DNA of 36,161 nucleotides, taken from positions 1 through 36,161 of the forward strand of contig CAKRIL010000030.1 of the NCBI GenBank assembly GCA_934343915.1. The letters are read 5' to 3'. Positions 22,401 to 30,786 of this stretch are shown here, in pieces. Numbering within the stretch: position 1 is the stretch's first letter; every line of letters begins with the position of its first letter. Source of the stretch: an uncultured Lachnospiraceae bacterium (GTDB lineage: Bacteria > Bacillota > Clostridia > Lachnospirales > Lachnospiraceae). The translations under genes and the position numbers were made by a program. The notes below the pieces were generated by a model. The model had not been told where the DNA came from, searched no databases, and saw nothing but the letters and a program-made list of their open reading frames with translations.

Positions 22401-24014
22401 ATGAGAAGAAAATTATTACAGCGAATTGTGACCTTGGGAATGGCGGTTGTAATGTCAGCAGCGTTAATAACCGGCTGTGGAAGCAGTGCGAGCGGAAAAA
22501 CGGACAATACGGATGGTCAGTCGGCGAAGAATGCGTCATATAAGGACGAACTTCATATCGCAGTCAATGCCTCGCCGGAGAATCTTGATTTATTTTCTAC
22601 CACAGCGATGCAGGCACAGTGGATGTGTACGGGAACAATATTCGAAAGTCTTGTGACGATTGATTCGGAGTATGGAATTCATCCTGAATTGGCAGAGAGT
22701 TATACGATAAGTGATGATGCCTGTACATATACATATAAATTGAGAAAAGATGTAAAGTTCCATGATGGAACGACAATGACTGCCGAGGATGTCACGGCAT
22801 CGCTCAATCACTGGATAGAAAAATTCAGCAATGCTTCGGCGGTATGCGGCGACAACAGATTTACCGTAACAGGTGATATGGAGGTAGGAATAACACTTTC
22901 CACACCATATCTTTATCTGAATGAGCTTATGGTAAAAGGCTCACAGCGGGCAATTATAGTACCTGAAAGTTCTATTGAATCAGTGGATCCGTCTACGGGA
23001 GTTCTTACAAGCTATATAGGAACCGGTCCATATAAGTATACAGAGTGGTCAACAGACAGATATATCTTATTCACAAAATTTGATGAGTATTGTCCTTATG
23101 GAACAAAGGGTGACTTGGACGGTTACTATGGATATAAGGAAGCTTTAACAGATAAGATATATTACGATATAGTAACTGATGCAGCCACAAGAAGCTCAGG
23201 TATTCAGACTGGAGAATATGATTTTGCTGTTGCAATGAACATGGATGATTATGGTATCTTTTCAGGAAGTACGGATTATAAGATATTTACAGAGGCATCA
23301 CAGCAGTTGATTCTCGTATTTAACAATAAGTCGGGCATTGCTTCCAATCCCGCAATCAGACTTGCAGTAAATGCAGCACTTAATTGTTCGGATATTCTTA
23401 AGGCGGCATATGTTGAAGATGAATTTGTAAGACCGGGCGGAGCACTTATGCTTAATACAGGTTCAGAGTTCTATTCGACAGAGGGACTTGAAAATTATAG
23501 TCAGGCAGATGCTAAAAAGGCTGAGGCAATGCTTGAAGAAGCAGGATATAATGGTGAAGAATTCAGAATCCTTTTCGGTAATTCATATTCGGATTTCTCA
23601 GCGGCAGCACTTGTTATTCAGGATAATCTTAAGGCAGCAGGTGTGAATGCGGTGATTGAATCAGTAGACTGGGCAACGTATCAGACCTTATCAAAGGACG
23701 AAACGGCTTATGAGTGTTACATAACAAGCTGTTCTATGAAGGCAATACCTACGCAGTTATATTATCTTGGAGCTTCGGCGGGATGGGCAACGGAAAATCC
23801 TGAACTTGTAGAGCTTAAGACTGCATTTGATACATCGACAAGCAAAGAAGATGCCATTGCGGCAGCGGGAGCTTTACAGAAATGGTTTTGGACAGAAGGA
23901 CTTCCAACATCGGTTTTGGGCACAAAGGTAAGCTATTGTGTATCAACGGACAAGGTTAATAATATGTATTATTTTGAAGGACCTCATCCATGGGGTGTCA
24001 CTGTAACAGAATAA
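22401..24014 (+). CDS. peptide-binding lipoprotein of the ABC importer (SBP family 5, DppA/OppA-like)
   Basis: This extracellular receptor captures peptides or related compounds and hands them to the permeases. It has 537 residues, with a signal peptide and lipobox (LITGC, lipid on Cys26) and a Ser/Gly-rich linker. The family 5 features follow: LHIAVNASPENLDLF, the FESLVTID and PELAESYTISDD segment and the YTYKLRKDVKFHDGTTMTAEDV motif near residues 110-135. The late part, with PTQLYYLGASAGWATENPE, lines the pocket. Family 5 proteins also bind nickel, heme or glutathione, so the peptide assignment rests on the four transporter genes that follow. A Dpp-type receptor beside two D-aminoacylases suggests acylated D-amino acids or D-peptides as cargo. 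AGGAGG lies upstream of the ATG. Confidence 0.92.
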   Translation: MRRKLLQRIVTLGMAVVMSAALITGCGSSASGKTDNTDGQSAKNASYKDELHIAVNASPENLDLFSTTAMQAQWMCTGTIFESLVTIDSEYGIHPELAESYTISDDACTYTYKLRKDVKFHDGTTMTAEDVTASLNHWIEKFSNASAVCGDNRFTVTGDMEVGITLSTPYLYLNELMVKGSQRAIIVPESSIESVDPSTGVLTSYIGTGPYKYTEWSTDRYILFTKFDEYCPYGTKGDLDGYYGYKEALTDKIYYDIVTDAATRSSGIQTGEYDFAVAMNMDDYGIFSGSTDYKIFTEASQQLILVFNNKSGIASNPAIRLAVNAALNCSDILKAAYVEDEFVRPGGALMLNTGSEFYSTEGLENYSQADAKKAEAMLEEAGYNGEEFRILFGNSYSDFSAAALVIQDNLKAAGVNAVIESVDWATYQTLSKDETAYECYITSCSMKAIPTQLYYLGASAGWATENPELVELKTAFDTSTSKEDAIAAAGALQKWFWTEGLPTSVLGTKVSYCVSTDKVNNMYYFEGPHPWGVTVTE

Positions 24015-24026
24015 AAAGTTTATCTC

Positions 24027-24063
24027 AAGGTGGAGAGTATCAGTAATACTCTTCACCTTTTTT
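24027..24063 (+). terminator. partial terminator between the binding protein and the first permease
   Basis: A 14-bp stem (24027-24040 with 24046-24059, one G-U pair) with a 5-nt loop runs into T6. Because the permease ribosome-binding site follows immediately, it probably sets a high ratio of receptor to permease transcripts and does not end the operon. Confidence 0.85.
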
Positions 24064-24079
24064 AGAAGGGGAAATGCGT

Positions 24080-25033
24080 ATGTATAAGTATATTATTAAA
24101 AGAATATTGACTCTGATACCGGTTTTGTTCATTGTTTCAGTTTTTATTTTTATGCTGATACATATGATTCCGGGCGACCCTGCCAGAACTATGCTTGGTG
24201 AGCTTGCAACAGAGGAAGAGGTTCAGGCCTTGAGAGAGCAGATGGGGCTTAATGATGCTTTACCGGTTCAATATGTGAGATGGCTGGGAGGATTGTTCAC
24301 AGGTAATCTTGGTCAGTCCGTATTTATAAATGAACCTATGTCAAATATTATTTTTGAACATTTGGGACCGACACTTTTACTGACATTTTATTCGCTTATT
24401 TTTGCAGTATTAATTGCACTTCCGCTTGGAATTATTGCTGCAAAGAAAAGAGGCAGTATAGCAGATCAGACGATTTCAACATTTTCAATGATTGGAATTT
24501 CGATTCCAAGTTTCCTGCTGGGGTTGTTCTTAGTGATGATTTTTGCTGTAAAGCTTAGAATCCTGCCTGTCGGAGGATATAAGCCGATTGGAGAATATGG
24601 TTTTGCTGCAAATTTTAAATATATGCTGCTTCCTTCAATCGCGCTCGGCTTAATGGATGCGGGACTGCTTATAAGAATGACAAGGTCTTCGGTATTGGAT
24701 GTACTTGATAGTGATTATGTAAAGATGGCAAGAGCGAAGGGAGTAAAAGAGTTTTTCATTATATGTAAGCATTCTCTGAGAAATGCGATGCTTCCTATTC
24801 TCACCGCCATTGGACAGGCAATGATCGGCCTGCTATCCGGTGCGGCTGTTGTGGAATCGGTATTTAATATCCCGGGCATTGGTCAGCTTGTAGTTAATTC
24901 GGTGAATCGAAGAGATTATGAAGTAATACAGATTATTGTTCTGTTCACTACATTAATTAACATATTGGTTTGTCTTATAATTGATATTCTTTACGGAGTT
25001 TTTGATCCAAGAGTACGCGTTGGAAAGAATTAG
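24080..25033 (+). CDS. peptide ABC transporter permease (DppB-like)
   Basis: This is the first membrane subunit of the peptide importer, about 317 residues with six predicted membrane spans. It begins MYKYIIKRILTLIPVLFIVS and contains the family motif MIPGDPARTMLGE, the loop RxQMGLND and an EAA-like segment ending in ARAKGVKEFFIICKHSLRNA. I prefer ATG 24080, about 8 bp after AGAAGGGG, over ATG 24074, which leaves almost no spacing. Its stop is 12 bp before the next permease start. Length and motifs match DppB/OppB normally. Within the operon it sits directly behind an attenuating hairpin. Confidence 0.93.
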   Translation: MYKYIIKRILTLIPVLFIVSVFIFMLIHMIPGDPARTMLGELATEEEVQALREQMGLNDALPVQYVRWLGGLFTGNLGQSVFINEPMSNIIFEHLGPTLLLTFYSLIFAVLIALPLGIIAAKKRGSIADQTISTFSMIGISIPSFLLGLFLVMIFAVKLRILPVGGYKPIGEYGFAANFKYMLLPSIALGLMDAGLLIRMTRSSVLDVLDSDYVKMARAKGVKEFFIICKHSLRNAMLPILTAIGQAMIGLLSGAAVVESVFNIPGIGQLVVNSVNRRDYEVIQIIVLFTTLINILVCLIIDILYGVFDPRVRVGKN

Positions 25034-25045
25034 GAGGTGTTACGA

Positions 25046-25921
25046 ATGGATGAAAAAATGTTAGAAACAAAAAAGAGACTTGTCCGTGAACAGCGAAAGG
25101 TCAGCAGGGCAAGAATTCTGCGGAATAAGCTTGCGATTGCCGGTATCATAATGGTCATGGCGGTATTTCTGCTTGCATTATGTGCACCGCTTGTATATAA
25201 GGGCGGAGCTTATGAGATGAATATTTCCAATCGACTTGCGCATCCGGGGTCGGAAGGTCATATTTTTGGTACGGACACATACGGAAGAGATCTGCTCAGC
25301 AGAATAGCCTATGGCGCACAGGTATCTATAAGGATTGGAGCAGCAGTAACTGCATTGTCTACCCTGTTCGGCATGATTATCGGTTTATATGCATGCTATT
25401 ACAAAGTACTCGATAATGTGCTTATGAGAATATGCGATGCGTTGAATTCAATTCCGGCGATGCTTCTTGCGATTGCACTTGTAGCGGTATTCGGAGCTTC
25501 GGAAATAAATGTTATTATTAGCATGGCAATAGTATATACGCCATCTATTGCACGAATAACAAGGTCTGCGGCACTTTCGGTAAAAGAACAGACATACATA
25601 GAGTCGATGCGAGCACTTGGTGCAGGCAATACCAGAATAATATGGTGCCACATTGCACCGAACATATTAAGTCCTATTATTGTACAGGCATCATTTATAT
25701 TTGCTAAAGCTATTATCACAGAGGCTGCACTTAGCTTTCTCGGGGTAGGTGTTCCTACACCGACACCTTCATTGGGAAACATTATTAATGAAGGAAAGAC
25801 TGTTATAAATAAGGCATGGTGGATGATAGTGTTTCCGGGTGGAATAACGGCAGTTTTGGTTCTCGGATTGAATATGGTTGGTGACGGATTGAGAGATGCA
25901 TTGGATCCTCACACTAAGTAA
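25046..25921 (+). CDS. peptide ABC transporter permease (DppC-like)
   Basis: This is the second membrane subunit, about 291 residues. The N-terminus is hydrophilic and basic (about 1-30), as in DppC/OppC. Later come HIFGTDTYGRDLLSRIAYG, typical of the family, and an EAA loop (ESMRALGAGNTRIIWCHIAPN). LSFLGVGVPTPTPSLGNII near the C-terminus is another hallmark. ATG 25046 has AGGAGG 8 bp upstream; a GTG at 25037 overlaps that site and is rejected. It is tightly packed between the first permease and the first ATPase, so all are co-expressed. Nothing in it is unusual. Confidence 0.93.
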   Translation: MDEKMLETKKRLVREQRKVSRARILRNKLAIAGIIMVMAVFLLALCAPLVYKGGAYEMNISNRLAHPGSEGHIFGTDTYGRDLLSRIAYGAQVSIRIGAAVTALSTLFGMIIGLYACYYKVLDNVLMRICDALNSIPAMLLAIALVAVFGASEINVIISMAIVYTPSIARITRSAALSVKEQTYIESMRALGAGNTRIIWCHIAPNILSPIIVQASFIFAKAIITEAALSFLGVGVPTPTPSLGNIINEGKTVINKAWWMIVFPGGITAVLVLGLNMVGDGLRDALDPHTK

Positions 25922-25933
25922 GGAGGTGCGGAT

Positions 25934-26911
25934 ATGGATAAAAATCTTTTGGAGGTAAAAAATCTTACAACCTCTTTCAAGACGGAGCGAGGCAGGATGA
26001 AGGCGGTTGACGGTGTCAGCTTCCATGTTGAGCAGGGAGAAATAATGGCGATTGTCGGTGAGTCAGGCTGCGGAAAATCAGTTACCTGCCAGTCAATCAT
26101 GCGTCTGTATGATGAGAAGAGGCTTGCCTCGTACAGCGGAGAGATAATACTTAACGGCAGGAATCTGCTGTCGCTTCCGCTAAAAGAGATGAGACAGATT
26201 AGAGGCAATGATGTCGCAATGGTGTTTCAGGATGCACTTAGTGCATTAAATCCGGTGTTTACAGTCGGAGCACAGATAGAAGAGTCATTAAAAATACATA
26301 CAAAACTGAATAAAAAAGAAAGACATGAAAGAGCAATAGAATTATTGAGGCTGGTAGGAATTAATTCTCCGGAGAAAAGAGTTGATCAGTATTCATTTGA
26401 ATTCTCCGGAGGAATGAGGCAGAGAAGTATGATAGCGATTGCACTTGCTTGTGAGCCGAAGCTTCTTATTGCGGATGAGCCCACCACTGCTCTTGATGTC
26501 ACTATTCAGGCGCAGATTATGGATCTTATTGTGGAGCTCAATAACAAGCTCAATATGGGAGTGATATTAATTACACATGACCTGTCGGTTGTTGCGCAGA
26601 CCTGTACAAGAGTTGTTGTTATGTATCTTGGGCAGGTTGTTGAGGAAGCGGATGTGAACAGTCTGTTTGATAATCCTATGCATCCTTATACCAACGGACT
26701 TATTGCTTCAATTCCGCAGATTGAAGGGGAACGCCCGCGGAGGTTGTATCAGATAGACGGAGTGGTGCCATTGCTTTCGCAAATACCAAAAGGGTGCAGA
26801 TTTGCACCCAGGTGTCCATATGCAACGGAAAAATGCCGCAACAGCATGCCTGAGCTTATTGAGGTGTCTGATACGCAGAGAGTAAGGTGCTGGAAATACG
26901 AAAAGGGATAG
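25934..26911 (+). CDS. peptide ABC transporter ATP-binding protein (DppD-like)
   Basis: This is one of two ATPases that power the importer; it has 325 residues. It shows Walker A GESGCGKS (about 40), a Q-loop in MVFQDALSALNP, the signature FSGGMRQR, Walker B LLIADEPTTALD and the switch THDLSVV. The C-terminal oligopeptide/dipeptide extension (about 240-325) ends with a cysteine-rich stretch (RFAPRCPYATEKC, then RCW). Such cysteines bind an iron-sulfur cluster in some characterised Opp ATPases. The start has AAGGAGGTG upstream. It is followed within 10 bp by the second ATPase. Confidence 0.94.
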   Translation: MDKNLLEVKNLTTSFKTERGRMKAVDGVSFHVEQGEIMAIVGESGCGKSVTCQSIMRLYDEKRLASYSGEIILNGRNLLSLPLKEMRQIRGNDVAMVFQDALSALNPVFTVGAQIEESLKIHTKLNKKERHERAIELLRLVGINSPEKRVDQYSFEFSGGMRQRSMIAIALACEPKLLIADEPTTALDVTIQAQIMDLIVELNNKLNMGVILITHDLSVVAQTCTRVVVMYLGQVVEEADVNSLFDNPMHPYTNGLIASIPQIEGERPRRLYQIDGVVPLLSQIPKGCRFAPRCPYATEKCRNSMPELIEVSDTQRVRCWKYEKG

Positions 26912-26920
26912 GTGATTGTT

Positions 26921-27889
26921 ATGGAGAATGAAGTAATTGTCAGAGCAGAGCACATAAAAAAATATTTTGCCATCAAAGACGTATTGGGTAAGACAATAAA
27001 TGAGGTTAAGGCGGTTGATGACATCTCTCTTTCACTTAAAAAGGGCGAAACATACGGTCTTGTCGGGGAGACAGGCTGTGGAAAAAGTACGCTTGGAAGA
27101 AGCCTGTTGAGACTTGTTGAACCGACTGCAGGTTCTATATTCATTGATAATAAGGATTTCCTTAAGATGAAGGGAAAAGAACTGTATGAGTATAGGCGAA
27201 AAGTGCAGATGGTTTTTCAGGATCCATATATGTCGCTTGATCCTAAAAGAAGAATCGGAAAAACACTTATGGAATCACTTCAGATTCACAACATAGGAAA
27301 CAAGAATGAACAGATGGAAAGGGCAATGGATATCCTTGGACAGGTTGGTCTGCTTCCTGAACATTTTTACAGATTTCCGCATGAATTTTCCGGAGGTCAG
27401 AGACAGCGAATAGGTCTTGCGAGGGCGTTGATATTAAATCCGGATATTGTGGTATGCGATGAACCTGTATCGGCACTGGATGTATCGGTGCAGTCACAGA
27501 TTATTAATTTACTGCTTGATTTACAGGAACAGAGAAATATATCTTACGTGTTTATTGCACATGATATGAGTGTTGTAAAATACATATCCACAAGAATAGG
27601 AGTCATGTATCTCGGAAATATGATGGAGGAAAGCTCAACTGATGAACTTTTTGCCATGCCTCAGCACCCGTATACCAAGGCACTGTTGTCAGCAGTTCCT
27701 GATTCCAACCCGCATACGAGAAAGGGACATATTGTATTGCAGGGAGAGATTCCGTCGCCGCTTAATGCACCTAAGGGCTGCGTATTCTGTACAAGATGTC
27801 CGTACTGCATGAAAAAGTGCAAGGAGGAGAGACCGGTGTTAAAGGCTGTTATGGGAGAACATAAGGTTGCATGTCACCTATATGATTGA
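26921..27889 (+). CDS. peptide ABC transporter ATP-binding protein (DppF-like)
   Basis: This is the second ATPase of the importer, about 322 residues. It shows Walker A GETGCGKST, MVFQDPYMSLDPKRRIG (Q-loop), signature FSGGQRQRIGLARAL, Walker B VVCDEPVSALD and the AHDMSVV switch. The C-terminal extension carries many cysteines (VFCTRCPYCMKKC, then ACHLYD), again suggestive of a metal cluster. ATG 26921 is preferred; a GTG directly abutting the previous stop (26912) is also in frame. With the receptor, two permeases and DppD, it completes an intact importer. The serine hydrolase starts 13 bp after its stop. Confidence 0.94.
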   Translation: MENEVIVRAEHIKKYFAIKDVLGKTINEVKAVDDISLSLKKGETYGLVGETGCGKSTLGRSLLRLVEPTAGSIFIDNKDFLKMKGKELYEYRRKVQMVFQDPYMSLDPKRRIGKTLMESLQIHNIGNKNEQMERAMDILGQVGLLPEHFYRFPHEFSGGQRQRIGLARALILNPDIVVCDEPVSALDVSVQSQIINLLLDLQEQRNISYVFIAHDMSVVKYISTRIGVMYLGNMMEESSTDELFAMPQHPYTKALLSAVPDSNPHTRKGHIVLQGEIPSPLNAPKGCVFCTRCPYCMKKCKEERPVLKAVMGEHKVACHLYD

Positions 27890-27902
27890 GGAAGGGATTA
27901 AA

Positions 27903-28697
27903 ATGCAGACGATTACGGAGTATATTGAAGATTTTCAAGGTAAAGCCGGACTTGTGGTAACTGATATATCGGGGAAACGGTTGGAAGAATATAACCCCAA
28001 TGAGGTGTTTGGCACTGCAAGTGTAATAAAGATATTTCTTTTGGCAGCGCTGCTTGCGGAATGCGATGCAGGAAAAAAGAACCTTAACGATATTCTGCAT
28101 GTGGAAAATCGTGAGAATGTCGGAGGAACCGGAATATTGAAGGAAATGAAGACGGATTTTTTTCTGAGTGTATATGATATGGCTGTTTTAATGATAATTA
28201 TTAGTGATAATGTGGCTACTAACCTATTGGTTGATTATCTTGGCGGTGTCGAAAATGTGAATACTTTTCTAATGAAAACAGGTCTCACAAGAACAAAAAT
28301 GAACAGAAAAGTGAGCGCAGAGCCAACGATTACATCAAAGGTTCCGCTTGGTGAAACCACTCCGGCGGAAACAGCGGATTTTCTTAGAAAAATATACCAT
28401 AATGAAATATTATCGGACAATGGGACCAAAATTTTTTTAGATATATGCGGCAGACAGCAGATGAAGAATGCATTTGTGCGTGAGATAACATCCGTCAGGG
28501 CGGCACATAAGACAGGAATGTTTGAAAAGGCGCGAAATGATGCAGGATTTCTTTTTCCTGAGAATGGGAAAACCATTATTTTTGCTGCATTTACGGAAAG
28601 TGAAGCTTTAGAAGAAGGAGTAGACGCGAAGGGCTACATGTTGTTGGGCAATATCGGAAAAATGGTTTATGAGCAATATTGTAAGGAGGAGAAATGA
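27903..28697 (+). CDS. cytoplasmic beta-lactamase-fold serine hydrolase
   Basis: The 264-residue protein belongs to the class A beta-lactamase-like hydrolases (PenP/COG2367 type). It has the nucleophile motif S40-V-I-K43, the S101-D102-N103 motif and H202-K-T-G205. It has no signal peptide, so it should stay in the cytoplasm, unlike true beta-lactamases. The omega-loop glutamate that deacylates penicillins (Glu166 of TEM) is missing; the region after TR at 129-130 reads KMNRKVSAEP. Penicillin resistance is therefore unlikely. Given its place behind a peptide importer and among D-amino-acid enzymes, it may be a D-aminopeptidase, amidase or esterase that trims imported material. ATG 27903 follows GAGGAAGGG. 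The motifs are certain; the substrate is a guess. Confidence 0.87.
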   Translation: MQTITEYIEDFQGKAGLVVTDISGKRLEEYNPNEVFGTASVIKIFLLAALLAECDAGKKNLNDILHVENRENVGGTGILKEMKTDFFLSVYDMAVLMIIISDNVATNLLVDYLGGVENVNTFLMKTGLTRTKMNRKVSAEPTITSKVPLGETTPAETADFLRKIYHNEILSDNGTKIFLDICGRQQMKNAFVREITSVRAAHKTGMFEKARNDAGFLFPENGKTIIFAAFTESEALEEGVDAKGYMLLGNIGKMVYEQYCKEEK

Positions 28698-28698
28698 T

Positions 28699-29751
28699 AT
28701 GGGATACGAAAAAATGAACAGAGTGAAGCTTGCTGTATTACCTACACCGCTTGAGGAGTTAAAGAATCTTAGAAAAGTAATCGGCGGACCGAGAGTTTTT
28801 ATGAAGAGGGATGACCTTAATGGACTTGGACTTGGCGGAAATAAGTTAAGAAAGCTGGAGTATCTTATAGGTGATGCCATGGCACAGGGCTGTGATGTAA
28901 TTATAACATCCGGTGATGGACAGACAAACCATGGAAGACTGACCGCTGCGGCATGTGCCAAAATGGGATTGGAATGCTACCTTGTAATTACCTCCGATCC
29001 TGTTGATACATTTGAGGGTAATCAGATTCTCCAGTACCTATTTGGAGCTAAGGAAGTATTCTGCGATGTTGACCACAATGTACCGGCAGAAAAAATGGCT
29101 AAAGAAAGACTGCGTGCAGGTGATGCGAAAATTGATGAGCTTGTAAAGAGATTAATCAGTGAGGGAAAGAAGCCATATGTTATACCGCGCGGCGGACGTT
29201 CGACATGCTCTACTGCAAGCTATACACGCTGCATGTGTGAAGAGGTGAAGCCGCAGCTTGAGGCTATGGGAGTTGATAAGCTTGATTACATAATTTCACC
29301 ATGTGCCACATCAAGCACAATGACAGGAATTACATTGGGTAATAAGGTAAGCGGCTTGAATGCCAAGGTCATAGGTGTAGCTCTTTCAAGAAGTGTTGAG
29401 GAAGGAAAAGATATGCTCATGGAGGAGTTTAAAAAGGATGCTTCTTATTTGGAATATGATGAGACTCTCGAAAGGGACGAGATTACTATTTTGGGAGATT
29501 ACCTGGGAGAAGGTTATGGAATACCTACGGATAAAGGCATGGAGGCGATAAAACTTTTTGCCAGAACGGAGGGTATAATTGTCGATCCTACTTACACAGG
29601 TAAGACGATGTCGGCTTACATTGATTTAGTGAGGAAGGGTTATTTTAAGGATGACGATACCGTGCTTTTATTTCATACAGGCGGCATACCGCTTATATTT
29701 TTATCGGGTACAGCTGAGAGGATACGACGTATGAAGGAAGGAGAAAGATAA
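28699..29751 (+). CDS. D-cysteine desulfhydrase / ACC deaminase-like PLP enzyme
   Basis: This fold-type II PLP enzyme has about 350 residues. In this family D-cysteine desulfhydrase turns D-cysteine into pyruvate, ammonia and sulfide, and relatives act on aminocyclopropane carboxylate or other D-amino acids. It shows MKRDDLNGLGLGGNKLRKLE, with PLP lysine K49, and a closing LFHTGGIP segment. The segment that reads GxxQSNH in classical members is GDGQTNHGR here, so the catalytic serine position (Ser78 in ACC deaminase) is T76. That may change which D-amino acid is used. AAGGAGG precedes ATG 28699; a nearer ATG at 28694 is out of frame. Its start is 2 bp after the serine hydrolase stop, so the genes are closely coupled. 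D-serine or diaminopropionate lyase activity is an alternative. Confidence 0.87.
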   Translation: MGYEKMNRVKLAVLPTPLEELKNLRKVIGGPRVFMKRDDLNGLGLGGNKLRKLEYLIGDAMAQGCDVIITSGDGQTNHGRLTAAACAKMGLECYLVITSDPVDTFEGNQILQYLFGAKEVFCDVDHNVPAEKMAKERLRAGDAKIDELVKRLISEGKKPYVIPRGGRSTCSTASYTRCMCEEVKPQLEAMGVDKLDYIISPCATSSTMTGITLGNKVSGLNAKVIGVALSRSVEEGKDMLMEEFKKDASYLEYDETLERDEITILGDYLGEGYGIPTDKGMEAIKLFARTEGIIVDPTYTGKTMSAYIDLVRKGYFKDDDTVLLFHTGGIPLIFLSGTAERIRRMKEGER

Positions 29752-29753
29752 TA

Positions 29754-30749
29754 ATGAAGATCTTGGTTCTGGGACACAGGGCAGATGAGACACCGTTATT
29801 TGAAAAAGCCAATAAATACGGATATCAGGTGGAATATACCGAAAAGATTATTTCTGAAGAAGACACGGATATAACGAGAGGATATGATGCTCTCGTATTG
29901 GGAGTGCAGAATAAAATTACGGATAATGTGGCAAAAAAACTGTCTGAAAACGGCGTAAAGTATCTTCTTACAAGAGCAGCAGGGCGAGATCATTTGGCAC
30001 AGAAATCAATAGACAGCTATGGGTTACTCAGTGCCAATGTTCCTGCATATTCACCTCATTCGGTAGCCGAGTATGCCGTAATGTCAATACTTGAAGTGAT
30101 TCGTAAGCGCAGTATCCAGATGGCGAGAATATCACAGCAGCGTGACTTTAGAATTACCGGAGTATGTGGACATGAGATGAATACAAGAACAATAGGAATT
30201 ATCGGTGCGGGAAGAATCGGAACACAGGTAATTCACAAGCTGGCAGTGTTCGGATGCCGAATATTGGTATATGACCGCAATAAGAATGAACAGATTGAGA
30301 AGGAGGCTGAATATACAAGTCTTGAGACACTATTAAAAGAGAGTGACTGTATATCGCTTCACTGTCCTTTAACACAGGACAACTATCATCTTATAGATGA
30401 GAAAGCAATAGCAATGATGAAAAACGGGGTATGCATTGTCAATGCTGCAAGAGGCGGGCTGGTTGATACTAAGGCATTGCTTGACGGTATAGATACCGGG
30501 AAAATAGAATCGGCTGTGCTCGATGTGTGTGAAAATGAAGAAGTATATAAGGGCAGAATTTTTGATAAGGGCAGAGTCCCGGACGAACTGGTAGAGAGAC
30601 TTATCACGAATGACAGAGTAATATTGACATCTCATACGGCATTTTACACAGTGGAAGCATTGCAGGATATCATATCAACGGTGTTTGAAAACCTGCATGA
30701 TTTTGAAACGAAGGGAAAATGTGCTAATAATACTGCCGGCTTGAGGTAG
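29754..30749 (+). CDS. D-2-hydroxyacid dehydrogenase (D-lactate dehydrogenase-like)
   Basis: The enzyme reduces a 2-oxo acid to a D-2-hydroxy acid with NADH, or runs in reverse. It has 331 residues, a normal length. Features: NVPAYSPHSVAEYAV, typical of D-lactate dehydrogenases; the Rossmann motif GAGRIG near 150; and catalytic R233 (NAARGG), E262 and H294 (SHTAF). These correspond to Arg235, Glu264 and His296 of Lactobacillus D-LDH. It starts 2 bp after the desulfhydrase-like gene. Pyruvate or another oxo acid made by the neighbouring PLP enzymes would be its natural substrate, giving a way to recycle NADH. The exact oxo acid cannot be told from sequence. Confidence 0.9.
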   Translation: MKILVLGHRADETPLFEKANKYGYQVEYTEKIISEEDTDITRGYDALVLGVQNKITDNVAKKLSENGVKYLLTRAAGRDHLAQKSIDSYGLLSANVPAYSPHSVAEYAVMSILEVIRKRSIQMARISQQRDFRITGVCGHEMNTRTIGIIGAGRIGTQVIHKLAVFGCRILVYDRNKNEQIEKEAEYTSLETLLKESDCISLHCPLTQDNYHLIDEKAIAMMKNGVCIVNAARGGLVDTKALLDGIDTGKIESAVLDVCENEEVYKGRIFDKGRVPDELVERLITNDRVILTSHTAFYTVEALQDIISTVFENLHDFETKGKCANNTAGLR

Positions 30750-30786
30750 AGGAGGTGCCGTCATCCGGCGCAGAATGGAGGTTAGT

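Noticed and set aside
27903..28697. Antibiotic-resistance beta-lactamase
   Set aside because: No signal peptide and no Glu166 equivalent; the motifs support only a serine hydrolase of that fold.
30750..30786. Small GCCG...CGGC hairpin between the dehydrogenase and aminotransferase genes
   Set aside because: A four-base stem without a T-run; the interval looks like an ordinary ribosome-binding region.
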